Positions 7,915-14,750 of a stretch of 14,811 nucleotides of DNA are shown here, in pieces. Every line of letters begins with the position of its first letter. The first letter of the stretch is position 1. The stretch covers positions 1-14,811 of the forward strand of contig CAZSQG010000090.1 in assembly GCA_964608615.1 (NCBI GenBank), in the 5' to 3' direction. Under the pieces are notes generated by a model. It worked only from the letters and a program-made list of their open reading frames with translations. It ran no database searches and was not told the origin of the DNA. The position numbers and the translations under genes were made by a program. The stretch is from CALEUX01 sp964608615 (GTDB taxonomy: Bacteria; Bacteroidota; Bacteroidia; Bacteroidales; Marinilabiliaceae).

Positions 7915-7932
7915 ATCATCCCGTTGATATTA
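7915..7932. repeat. Third copy of the ATCATCCCGTT core
   Basis: ATCATCCCGTT at 7891-7901 recurs exactly at 7915-7925, 24 bases on, so the AACGGGATGA left arm could pair with either copy. TAATATC (7888-7894) and GATATTA (7926-7932) are also inverse complements, allowing a competing fold. The repeat runs into the stop codon of the minus-strand gene at 7930. Confidence 0.5.
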
Positions 7933-8289
7933 TCTGGTTTCCTGTTGGTTTTTAATTCTTCGAAATAATGTATCAGCCACAAGCAATAATAACACAATAG
8001 TTGCAATATAAACGCAAAAAATCAGAGAACTACGTGATTCAGGCCTCAATGAAAAATCTGGGAGTGAAAAATTGATGTTAAAAGAGAAATACTTATACAA
8101 AATGTAATATCCACCTGCAATTAATAACGCTGACACTAATGAAACCAGACTTAAACCAATTATAAGGCCATGATGTTTTTTCTTAGCTACATTGAGCGAG
8201 ATCTGTGCCATTATTTGTTTTTCAAAACCATATGGCAGCGTTTCTGATTGGTTAGCAAGAGCTTTTTTTAGTGCTTTATCTGTTTGCAT
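7930..8289 (-). CDS. Small two-TM membrane protein, candidate anti-sigma factor
   Basis: A 119-residue protein with a cytosolic N-terminal part (1-38, charged), TM1 (about 41-65), a short periplasmic segment rich in F, S and P (66-87), TM2 (about 88-108) and a basic tail. I do not recognise a named family. The gene starts 3 bases after the stop of the ECF sigma gene and is certainly co-transcribed with it. In that position it is a natural candidate for the membrane anti-sigma factor. The N-terminal region is short for an anti-sigma domain, and the zinc-binding H-x3-C-x2-C motif of ZAS proteins is absent. Instead it has a short helix (about 4-32), as in small Bacteroidota proteins found after sigma genes. 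Function is inferred from position only. Confidence 0.75.
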   Translation of the reverse strand: MQTDKALKKALANQSETLPYGFEKQIMAQISLNVAKKKHHGLIIGLSLVSLVSALLIAGGYYILYKYFSFNINFSLPDFSLRPESRSSLIFCVYIATIVLLLLVADTLFRRIKNQQETR

Positions 8290-8292
8290 ACA

Positions 8293-8838
8293 TTAATTAT
8301 TAATCATAAAATAAAGCTTCTTTCTTGATCGGTATAGTTTAATTTTAACATTGGCCTCAGTCAAATCTAATATTTGAGCTAATTCTTTAACAGGCAACTC
8401 CTTTTGATAGTGCAATGTGATGATGGTTTGTTCTTCAGGAGTCAAAAGATTTATTGATTGTTCCAGCTTTTTCAAAACAGCTTCATCATCTTCATTGTTC
8501 ATAAAATAATCAACATCGCTATCGGCAACATTATTCAGAGCTGATTCATCAAGCAAAGGATATTCCAGTTTCTTTTTTCTTATTGCCGATATTGCCGTAT
8601 TATAAGAAATTCGGTAAATCCAGGTCGAAAATTTGCATTCACCTTTGAATGACCCTAATTTATTAAAAACTTTCAGAAAAACGTCCTGAGTTAATTCTTC
8701 TGCATTTTCAGGGCTTTTTACTATTTTAACAATTATTGAATAAACTGATTTGGAGTAACCATTCACAAAATATGAGAATAATCCGGTATCCCCATTGAGA
8801 ATTTGCCTGATATATTCCATCTCTGTTTTTGGTTCCAT
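8293..8838 (-). CDS. ECF (sigma-70 family, RpoE-like) sigma factor
   Basis: A 181-residue RNA polymerase sigma factor. Region 2 (about 20-88) includes A-E-E-L-T-Q-D-V-F-L-K-V-F and the promoter-melting segment F-S-T-W-I-Y-R-I-S-Y-N. An acidic linker (about 98-122) precedes region 4 (about 124-178), whose helix-turn-helix reads E-L-P-V-K-E-L-A-Q-I-L-D-L-T-E-A-N-V-K. The frame is open up to an ATG at 8913, but the ATG at 8838 (M-E-P-K-T-E) is preferred. An ECF-type promoter lies at 8875-8850, inside the longer version, and the first 25 residues of that version match nothing expected. The gene is followed after 3 bases by a small membrane protein, its likely partner. The promoter pattern suggests that it activates its own operon and the divergent gene at 8990. 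Confidence 0.93.
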   Translation of the reverse strand: MEPKTEMEYIRQILNGDTGLFSYFVNGYSKSVYSIIVKIVKSPENAEELTQDVFLKVFNKLGSFKGECKFSTWIYRISYNTAISAIRKKKLEYPLLDESALNNVADSDVDYFMNNEDDEAVLKKLEQSINLLTPEEQTIITLHYQKELPVKELAQILDLTEANVKIKLYRSRKKLYFMINN

Positions 8839-8849
8839 AGTAGTGATTA

Positions 8850-8875
8850 GACGCAATGAGAAAACTCGGGTTACA
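8850..8875 (-). promoter_or_regulatory. ECF-type promoter for the sigma operon
   Basis: On the minus strand, TGTAAC (8875-8870), 16 bases, then CGTC (8853-8850). The -10 element is 11 bases upstream of the ATG at 8838, so the leader would be only a few bases. It has the plan of ECF promoters (an AAC-containing -35 and a CGT-containing -10, as in the B. subtilis sigma-W consensus TGAAAC-N16-CGTA). The same motif with the same spacing lies on the opposite strand at 8921-8946. Confidence 0.7.
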
Positions 8876-8920
8876 ACATTTTTAAATTTATTCAAAATAA
8901 AATGATCCACCATTATTATG

Positions 8921-8946
8921 TGTAACCGATTAATGATAGTTGCGTC
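8921..8946 (+). promoter_or_regulatory. ECF-type promoter for the DUF6249-like gene
   Basis: TGTAAC (8921-8926), 16 bases, then CGTC (8943-8946). It is identical to the opposite-strand motif, including the extra C after AAC and TTG before CGTC. Transcription would start near 8953, about 37 bases before the ATG at 8990. A second, weaker element TAACTTTA (8971-8978) resembles a housekeeping -7 box with one mismatch. Confidence 0.7.
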
Positions 8947-8989
8947 AAAACGGACAAAGACAAAAATTACTAACTTTAAATTTACAGTT

Positions 8990-9415
8990 ATGATGGATTT
9001 TATTACAGTTCCTCTTGTAGTAGGAATAGTTGCATTAACAATATACAGACTTTTCGAACTCTTTGCCCGACGAAAAGAACGTATAATGCTTATTGAGAAA
9101 GCAGGAGATAAAATTGATTCTTCTTTTTTTCAGGGAGTTTTACCAATTTCGGTTTACCATAATGGTACAGGATCTTATGGAACACTAAAAGCAGGATGCC
9201 TTTTGGTTGGTGTTGGTTTAGGCTTGCTGGTTGGTTTTTTTATTCTGAATATAGCCTTGCCTAAAATGGAGGTTGCTATGTTGAGGGGTGGATATCAGGA
9301 GATTGCAAGCGTGGTTTTTGGCTCTTCTGTTATGCTGTTTGGTGGCCTTAGTTTGTTGATAGCGTTTGTTTTGGAGATGAAGCATATTAGGAATAAAGAA
9401 CAAGAACAGAAGTAG
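8990..9415 (+). CDS. Small membrane protein, DUF6249-like
   Basis: A 141-residue membrane protein. TM1 (about 4-22) is followed by a basic stretch L-F-A-R-R-K-E-R and I-E-K-A-G, then a soluble segment (about 36-64), TM2 (about 67-88), and TM3 (about 106-128) with a charged tail. The pattern, with F-I-T-V-P-L-V-V-G-I near the start and R-R-K-E-R after TM1, resembles the DUF6249 family that often accompanies ECF sigma genes in Bacteroidota; I recall this rather than having tested it. An upstream in-frame ATG at 8918 exists, but it lies before the ECF-type promoter. The ATG at 8990 (or the adjacent one at 8993) directly precedes the hydrophobic segment. It is divergent from the sigma gene and probably in its regulon. 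Biochemical function is unknown. Confidence 0.8.
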   Translation: MMDFITVPLVVGIVALTIYRLFELFARRKERIMLIEKAGDKIDSSFFQGVLPISVYHNGTGSYGTLKAGCLLVGVGLGLLVGFFILNIALPKMEVAMLRGGYQEIASVVFGSSVMLFGGLSLLIAFVLEMKHIRNKEQEQK

Positions 9416-9460
9416 CGTATTAATGGGTTAATAGTAAAAGTAATCAATTTTTTTAAGTCA

Positions 9461-9502
9461 TAACGCAGTGATAATGGTCATGAAGCCATTGTCACTGCGT
9501 TA
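9461..9502 (+). terminator. 17-bp hairpin terminator
   Basis: Left arm 9461-9477 (TAACGCAGTGATAATGG) pairs with right arm 9486-9502 around an 8-base loop, with a single U-G wobble. It is followed by CTTTATTTATCC, moderately T-rich. It lies 45 bases after the DUF6249-like gene and 22 bases past the end of the convergent gene at 9525, so it probably serves the plus strand and may serve both. Confidence 0.7.
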
Positions 9503-9524
9503 CTTTATTTATCCTTTACTGTCT

Positions 9525-10175
9525 TCAATTTCCTTTTAACTTTTGAATCTCTTTATGGTGTTGCATCACCAGCTGCTCATGTTTTTTACGTGTTTCCTGA
9601 CGATAACTCTCCATTTGAATTGTGTTTTTCTCAAGTTCTTCTTTGGTTTTTTTAATAACAGAGAAACTTTTTTTGTATAATCCCAGTGTAACAACAGAGA
9701 AGGCTGCCAGACATATGATGATTAGCCAGGTTGTAGTTAGGAACAATCCTTTTGAAATGGCTAGCCCAAAAATTGGAAACGAGTTTTTATCTTTTATTGC
9801 CGTATTTAGTGCTTCTTGTGTTTCTTCTAATGTTGTTTCCAGTGTTTTAATGGTAAGTAATTTTTCAGAAACAAGTGATTTCTGATTCTCAATTTCTGTT
9901 TTGGCAGTATTTAGAGAATCTAATGCGTTTTTACGAAGAGTGTTGATCCAGCTTTCGGTAATTACTTTATAGTTTTCCCATCTGGATGATTTTTCAATAA
10001 CATTATTGAATTGTTCTTCTATAGTTGCATCATTGATATAGACTTTTTTATTCTCTTGGCCTTGAATGATTGGATTAACTGCAACATTTAAAACAATCAT
10101 TAATAATAAGATAAATGAAGTTCTTGACGCAGACTTTAGTTCTTTAGTGATGTTTGTGGGTGTTATCCGTTCCAT
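9525..10175 (-). CDS. Coiled-coil membrane protein of unknown function
   Basis: A 216-residue protein. A hydrophobic N-terminal segment (about 20-37) is a signal peptide or anchor. Residues 50-90 hold a conserved-looking block with I-E-E-Q-F-N-N-V-I-E-K-S-S and W-I-N-T-L-R-K-N-A-L-D-S-L. A coiled coil follows (about 88-128), then a TM segment (about 142-167), then a highly charged coiled-coil tail (about 172-214). If the N-terminus is cleaved, the middle is periplasmic and the tail cytosolic. The pattern recalls a Bacteroidota family often labelled 'tRNA (guanine-N1)-methyltransferase'. That label does not fit: there is no SAM-binding or SPOUT fold, and the protein is membrane-bound. The gene stands alone, convergent with the DUF6249-like gene and followed by the shared hairpin. 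I do not assign a function. Confidence 0.75.
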   Translation of the reverse strand: MERITPTNITKELKSASRTSFILLLMIVLNVAVNPIIQGQENKKVYINDATIEEQFNNVIEKSSRWENYKVITESWINTLRKNALDSLNTAKTEIENQKSLVSEKLLTIKTLETTLEETQEALNTAIKDKNSFPIFGLAISKGLFLTTTWLIIICLAAFSVVTLGLYKKSFSVIKKTKEELEKNTIQMESYRQETRKKHEQLVMQHHKEIQKLKGN

Positions 10176-10697
10176 TTAATTACTTTTTTTTGAATGTATT
10201 GAAAAATGATAGTAAAAAGTGATATAGTCCTCAAATTGAAAATCAATATAGGAAATTTTGTGACTTCTCACAACCAACAGCTATTAAGTAAAGTTATTTA
10301 AGGCAATAAAAACCGATCCATCGTTATTTTCGTCTTAATTCTTTGTACGAGTGCGTTCCTTTATATGTACTTTAATTAATTGTGATTGTGTATGATCAGA
10401 ACCTTCTTCAATTGAGATGGCAATTAGAACTAAAGTGATTCGAAATTAATAAAAAAACGATTTTATTTTAAATTAATTGTTTCTGCAATTAAATTAATTG
10501 TACTAAAATATTATTTGAATGTTAATTCTATTGTGATTAATGGGGTCTCGTTTATTCTACGATTTTAACTGACAAGTAATCAATGTGAAATGTGTTTTGA
10601 GGCATTAATAATTAATTAATCTTCTGATAATCTTTAGAACTCACCCTTACCAATTGCTCAGCTTATTTTTGTTCCATCAAATTATTGAAAAACACAC
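10176..10697. other. 522-base noncoding region with repeated ATTAATTGT
   Basis: No credible ORF. ATTAATTGT occurs at 10375-10383, 10472-10480 and 10493-10501, the last two exactly 21 bases (two helical turns) apart and part of the longer repeat AAATTAATTG. TTAATTG (10473-10479) and CAATTAA (10486-10492) also form an inverted repeat. TGTTAAT (10520-10526) followed 11 bases later by TTGTGAT resembles the PHO-box-like units at 3600. The composition is very AT-rich, which weakens each of these. Confidence 0.4.
10664..10671 (+). promoter_or_regulatory. Probable -7 element of the receptor operon
   Basis: TATTTTTG matches TAnnTTTG exactly and ends 26 bases before the receptor ATG at 10698. No TTTG -33 element is at the expected distance, which suggests dependence on an activator. 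Confidence 0.4.
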
Positions 10698-13442
10698 ATG
10701 GAACAGAAATTATTATTTATTGCCATTTTAATTTTCCTTTGGATACCCCTTTTTGGAAAAACGGGTATTGTTAAGGGGAAAATTACTGACCAGGAAACCG
10801 GAGAGGAAATAGTTGGTGCAGCCGTTTTTATTGAGGGTACTACTATTGGAACGGCTACTGACTTCAATGGAGACTATGTTTTAGAGGTTGAAGCCGGAAG
10901 TTATGATTTCAGATGTCAGTTTATTTCGTATGAACCATTGAAAAAACAAACCATCAACATAATTGCAGATGCGGAGACCATTTTGAACTTCGAAATGGTA
11001 AGTGCTGAACTTAAATTGGAAGAGGTTAAAGTGGTTGCCAGGGCCAACCGTGAAAGCGAAGCCATGTTACTTATCGATCAACAAATATTATTGGTAAGTA
11101 AGGAAACAATTGGTGCCCGTCAATTATCAGTTCAGGGCATTTCTGACGCTGCTGCGGCTGTTACACGTATTACCGGTGTTACCCGGCATGAAGAAAGTCA
11201 AACAATTAATGTGCGGGGTTTGGGCGACCGCTATAATACCACAACTCTAAACGGGTTACCTCTGCCATCAAATCATGCGGAATATAAAAATATTGATTTG
11301 GCTCTATTACCCTCCGATGTTATTGGGTTTATCAGCGTTGAAAAAAGTTTTACCTCAAATTTAATTGGCGACGTAGGTGGGGCAAATGTGGATGTTGTTT
11401 CAAAGTACCACACCGGCGATAGTTTTCTGGAAGCCGGTGTATCTACGGGGTACAATATGAATCTCTCTAATGCAGACGGTTTTTATCTGCAAAAAGGGCC
11501 TGGATTCTGGGGGTACGATAATACAGCGATCCCATACGAGTCAACCATAAGCAATTACAGCTTTAAAAATTCCTGGAATCCCAAAAAACAAACGCTTCAT
11601 CCTGATACGGATTTTATTCTTTCCGGAGGTCGCACTTTTAAACTGGGAGAAGGTGAGCTAAGTCTCTTTGCTACCGGATCGTTCGATAACGGTTATAGCT
11701 ATAATGAAACCGTTAAACGTAAGATTAATGGTTCGGACGATCCCAGAATGAATGCGAAAGGTGAAGAATATAATTATAAAACGCAATCATCAGGTATGAT
11801 CAACCTTAATTTTTCAAAAGGGAGAAGTAATATCTATTTGAACACTCTTTTCCTGAACTCCTCAAACCAAAAATTAAGCAATCTTAAAGCAGATAAAATG
11901 ATTGATGTTGTTAGTGATGCTAGTGAAATAGCTTTAATACGACGTGCTGAATATGAGAGAAATATAATAATGGTTAATCAGTTAATGGGAAAACATAACT
12001 TATCAGATGGTTATGCTATTAACTGGAAATTTGGATTCAACAGTGTTGATAATATCATGCCTGATAGGTTGCACAATATTTTTATACACAACAAAAGTGC
12101 TGGGATATATACTCCATCTACCAACGATGCTGCTAATAACAACCGTTATTTTCACGATTTAAATGAAGAAGAATTTTCCGGTGTTCTTGAGCTTTCAAAA
12201 TCATTTGGTGGTGAGTATAATGGTAAGGATTTCAGAGGAAAGTTGACTCTGGGTTATTTTGGAAGGTACAAGAGTCGTGATTTTAAAGCTTACCAGTATA
12301 ATTTTAAATTACTTGAAACGAGTACTATTGATCCAACAAATCCTGATGCCTACTTTAATGATGAACGTATGCAACAAGGTTCTTTTTCAATCATTACCTT
12401 CTATGGTAAAGTAAACCGTCCGCAAAGTTACTCAGGTTCGCAATTAATGAATGCAGGATATTTTTCACTGGAATATGCTTTATCAACAAAGCTAACTGGA
12501 CTGATAGGTTTACGGTTTGAGCAGGTTTTACAAAAAGTAGATTATGCTACCAGCATCAAATCGGGCAATAACGATTTCAGCGAGGTTAATCCGTTTCCAA
12601 GCCTCTCTTTACGATATGCTATTAATGAACAACAAAATATAAGATTTGCATCATCAATGAGTTATACGCTACCTCAGTTCAAAGAAACAGCGCCATTTCT
12701 GTTTGAAGGGATAACTGAAGCTATAGTTGGAAATCCCTATCTCTATCCTTCAAAAATTTATAATGGTGAGCTTAAATGGGAAATGTTTCCTGGCGGAACA
12801 GAAATGGTTTCCCTGGCGGCCTATGGCAAATATATTCAGGACCCAATAAACAGGTTTGTAATGGCTTCGGCTTCAAACGATTTTTCGTATGCCAATAGTG
12901 GAGATAGAGCTTATGTATATGGGGTTGAACTTGAATTGAAGAAGAACATTTTTGAAGCAACGGTATCGGGCGGAACCAGAAGACTCTCAGGAGAATTTAA
13001 TGCATCAGCAATGAAAACGTGGCAGGAATTAGATAAGGTGAAGGTTAAATCTGAAACAAATAATTTTGTAATAGCATCCTTTAATACTGATAATGAAGAA
13101 CTGGAAGGCGCTGCTCCATTCTTAGCTAATGCCAACCTTACTTATCACCGAAACTGGACCGAAAAGAACTGTTCATACACAGCATCAGTAAATTATGGAT
13201 ATACATCGGAAAGGCTTTACCTCATTGGTAGTTCTTCGCTTGGAAATCAATACGATAAAAGCGTAAGTAATCTTAGTTTTAATTTGAAAGCAACAGTTAA
13301 AAAATTAGGTTTTTCGCTTAGTGTTAAAAATATTTTGAATCCTGATTATGTGCGTGTTCAGAAAAATTATGAGGCCACCCATATTATTAATAGTTATTCA
13401 AGTGGAATAAAACTTGGCATGGGAGTCAGTTATAAATTTTAA
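10698..13442 (+). CDS. TonB-dependent outer-membrane receptor with N-terminal carboxypeptidase-regulatory-like domain
   Basis: A 914-residue outer-membrane receptor for energy-dependent uptake. A signal peptide (1-20) is followed by a carboxypeptidase-D regulatory-like domain (about 23-102: G-I-V-K-G-K-I-T-D to F-E-M). A possible Ton box is L-E-E-V-K-V-V-A (107-114). The plug (about 130-237) includes I-T-G-V-T-R and I-N-V-R-G-L-G-D-R-Y-N-T-T-T-L-N-G. The rest (about 245-914) is the beta-barrel, ending in Y-K-F with the terminal Phe typical of barrel proteins. It is not a SusC protein: that family is usually longer, has a different plug, and is followed by SusD. Here it is followed after 34 bases by a beta-helix-like lipoprotein gene, and the two form an operon ending at the terminator at 14719. 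The substrate is unknown. Confidence 0.93.
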   Translation: MEQKLLFIAILIFLWIPLFGKTGIVKGKITDQETGEEIVGAAVFIEGTTIGTATDFNGDYVLEVEAGSYDFRCQFISYEPLKKQTINIIADAETILNFEMVSAELKLEEVKVVARANRESEAMLLIDQQILLVSKETIGARQLSVQGISDAAAAVTRITGVTRHEESQTINVRGLGDRYNTTTLNGLPLPSNHAEYKNIDLALLPSDVIGFISVEKSFTSNLIGDVGGANVDVVSKYHTGDSFLEAGVSTGYNMNLSNADGFYLQKGPGFWGYDNTAIPYESTISNYSFKNSWNPKKQTLHPDTDFILSGGRTFKLGEGELSLFATGSFDNGYSYNETVKRKINGSDDPRMNAKGEEYNYKTQSSGMINLNFSKGRSNIYLNTLFLNSSNQKLSNLKADKMIDVVSDASEIALIRRAEYERNIIMVNQLMGKHNLSDGYAINWKFGFNSVDNIMPDRLHNIFIHNKSAGIYTPSTNDAANNNRYFHDLNEEEFSGVLELSKSFGGEYNGKDFRGKLTLGYFGRYKSRDFKAYQYNFKLLETSTIDPTNPDAYFNDERMQQGSFSIITFYGKVNRPQSYSGSQLMNAGYFSLEYALSTKLTGLIGLRFEQVLQKVDYATSIKSGNNDFSEVNPFPSLSLRYAINEQQNIRFASSMSYTLPQFKETAPFLFEGITEAIVGNPYLYPSKIYNGELKWEMFPGGTEMVSLAAYGKYIQDPINRFVMASASNDFSYANSGDRAYVYGVELELKKNIFEATVSGGTRRLSGEFNASAMKTWQELDKVKVKSETNNFVIASFNTDNEELEGAAPFLANANLTYHRNWTEKNCSYTASVNYGYTSERLYLIGSSSLGNQYDKSVSNLSFNLKATVKKLGFSLSVKNILNPDYVRVQKNYEATHIINSYSSGIKLGMGVSYKF

Positions 13443-13476
13443 AAATCAAATTAATATTTAATTAATCTTAGAAATC

Positions 13477-14646
13477 ATGAAAAGAATTATTTTATCAATG
13501 GCGGTTATTGCCGCGATGGCTTTAACTGCCTGTAATGATGATGATGACAATAGCACGAATGTTTTTGTTGTGGAGCAGGATAATTTGAAGGGATCTATTC
13601 CTTCGGGCGACAATATTGTCCTTAAAGCTGAGACCTATGAATTAACAGGTGCGCTAATTGTTGAGGAAGGTGCCACCCTTACTATTCCTGCCGGGGCAAT
13701 TATTGAAGCCACTGCAAATGCTGCCGGTGATTTGTCGGCTGTTCGTTATATTGCTGTTGAGCGTGGTGCAAAAATCTTTGTAGAAGGAACAGCCAGCAAG
13801 CCGGTTATTATGACTTGCGAAACTAAGGAAGCCAGTGCATGGGGAGGCTTGGTTATATGTGGAAATGCGCCTACCAATAAAGGAGATGGCGAAGCCCAGG
13901 CTGAGGTGTCAGGCTTAACCTATGGTGGCGACGACGAAGAGGATAATTCCGGATCTCTTACTCATCTTCGTGTTGAATATACTGGGTTTAAATATTCCGA
14001 CACAAAGGAGTTTAACGGCATCTCTTTATTTGCTGTTGGAAGAGGAACCACTTTTGAGTATATAACATCTTACAAAGGCGGTGATGATGGTATGGAGTTC
14101 TTTGGTGGTACCGTAAATGGGAAATACCTTCTTTCAATCGACAGCGAAGATGATGGTATTGACTTTGCCGATGGATGGAATGGAACAGGTGAAAACTGGT
14201 ATGTGCGTAATGCATTTAAATCAAGCATTGAAGGTTCTAATAACGGAGATGATGGTAGTGCTACTCCTATAACCCATGCCACTTTAAAAAATATTACTCT
14301 AACAGTTTGCGGTGAAAAGCCTTACTATTTTAAAGAAGGAGGGGGAAAGCATAATGTTGATAATATTATTATTGGTGGATTAGCTTCTGCAAAACAAACA
14401 GCTTATTTCTATGCCGATGCAATAGGGAGTGATGCTGCTGTTTACGACCGTTTAGTGGCAGGAGAGCTTGTTATTACAAATGCTAAGTTTGTTAATATGA
14501 GTGAGGGCCAGAGCAAGGTTTGGGATGAGAGACTATCGGTTACCGAGAGTGAATCTGCTACTGGTGCCGGTAACGGAATTAATCGTCCAAGCTGGGTTTC
14601 TGATGCCATGAATACGATTAGTTCTTCTGTGAGTATTTTTGAATAA
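13477..14646 (+). CDS. Surface-type lipoprotein with predicted right-handed beta-helix
   Basis: A 389-residue lipoprotein. The lipoprotein signal peptide ends in L-T-A-C19, followed by N-D-D-D-D, an acidic stretch like the Bacteroidota export signal that sends lipoproteins to the cell surface. The body has stacked strand-turn repeats, as in right-handed beta-helix (pectin-lyase-like) proteins: I-V-E-E-G-A-T-L-T-I-P-A-G-A-I-I (about 62-77), S-A-W-G-G-L-V-I-C-G (about 120-129), G-D-D-G-M-E-F-F-G-G (about 202-211) and E-D-D-G-I-D-F-A-D-G-W (about 223-233). Asp-rich turns suggest Ca2+ binding. No catalytic lyase residues can be assigned. It follows the TonB-dependent receptor by 34 bases and is probably its partner, binding substrate at the surface in place of SusD. 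Similar Bacteroidota proteins are sometimes labelled multidrug transporter, which the sequence does not support. Confidence 0.85.
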   Translation: MKRIILSMAVIAAMALTACNDDDDNSTNVFVVEQDNLKGSIPSGDNIVLKAETYELTGALIVEEGATLTIPAGAIIEATANAAGDLSAVRYIAVERGAKIFVEGTASKPVIMTCETKEASAWGGLVICGNAPTNKGDGEAQAEVSGLTYGGDDEEDNSGSLTHLRVEYTGFKYSDTKEFNGISLFAVGRGTTFEYITSYKGGDDGMEFFGGTVNGKYLLSIDSEDDGIDFADGWNGTGENWYVRNAFKSSIEGSNNGDDGSATPITHATLKNITLTVCGEKPYYFKEGGGKHNVDNIIIGGLASAKQTAYFYADAIGSDAAVYDRLVAGELVITNAKFVNMSEGQSKVWDERLSVTESESATGAGNGINRPSWVSDAMNTISSSVSIFE

Positions 14647-14718
14647 TAGATAAGAAGTTTAATAATTAATCAAGTGCTTTTCAGTTTAATCAGAAAACAC
14701 TGGCAATAACAATAAAAT

Positions 14719-14750
14719 AAAGGGCTTTACTTTAAGTGAAGCCCTTTTCT
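14719..14750 (+). terminator. Rho-independent terminator of the receptor/lipoprotein operon
   Basis: AAAGGGCTTTAC (14719-14730) pairs with GTGAAGCCCTTT (14736-14747) with one wobble and a 5-base loop (TTTAA), followed by TCTTTATATTT. It is a compact, GC-cored stem 72 bases after the lipoprotein stop. No further gene can be identified in the remaining 60 bases of the window. Confidence 0.85.

Noticed and set aside
8839..8989. N-terminal extensions of the sigma factor (from 8913) and the DUF6249-like protein (from 8918)
   Set aside because: They overlap the divergent ECF-type promoters and add residues without domain features, so the later ATGs were chosen.
9622..9885. 87-codon plus-strand frame opposite the coiled-coil membrane protein
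   Set aside because: Antisense to a gene with clear protein structure. Its Ser/Val/Phe-rich translation mirrors the coding strand.
10698..14646. Calling the receptor and lipoprotein a SusC/SusD pair
   Set aside because: The lipoprotein is beta-rich and beta-helix-like, whereas SusD proteins are helical and longer. The receptor plug differs from that of SusC, and no glycan enzymes are nearby.
14673..14701. Imperfect hairpin AGTGCTTTTC / GAAAACACT after the lipoprotein gene
   Set aside because: It has a bulge and a mismatch and is not followed by a T-run. The stronger stem at 14719-14747 is the terminator.
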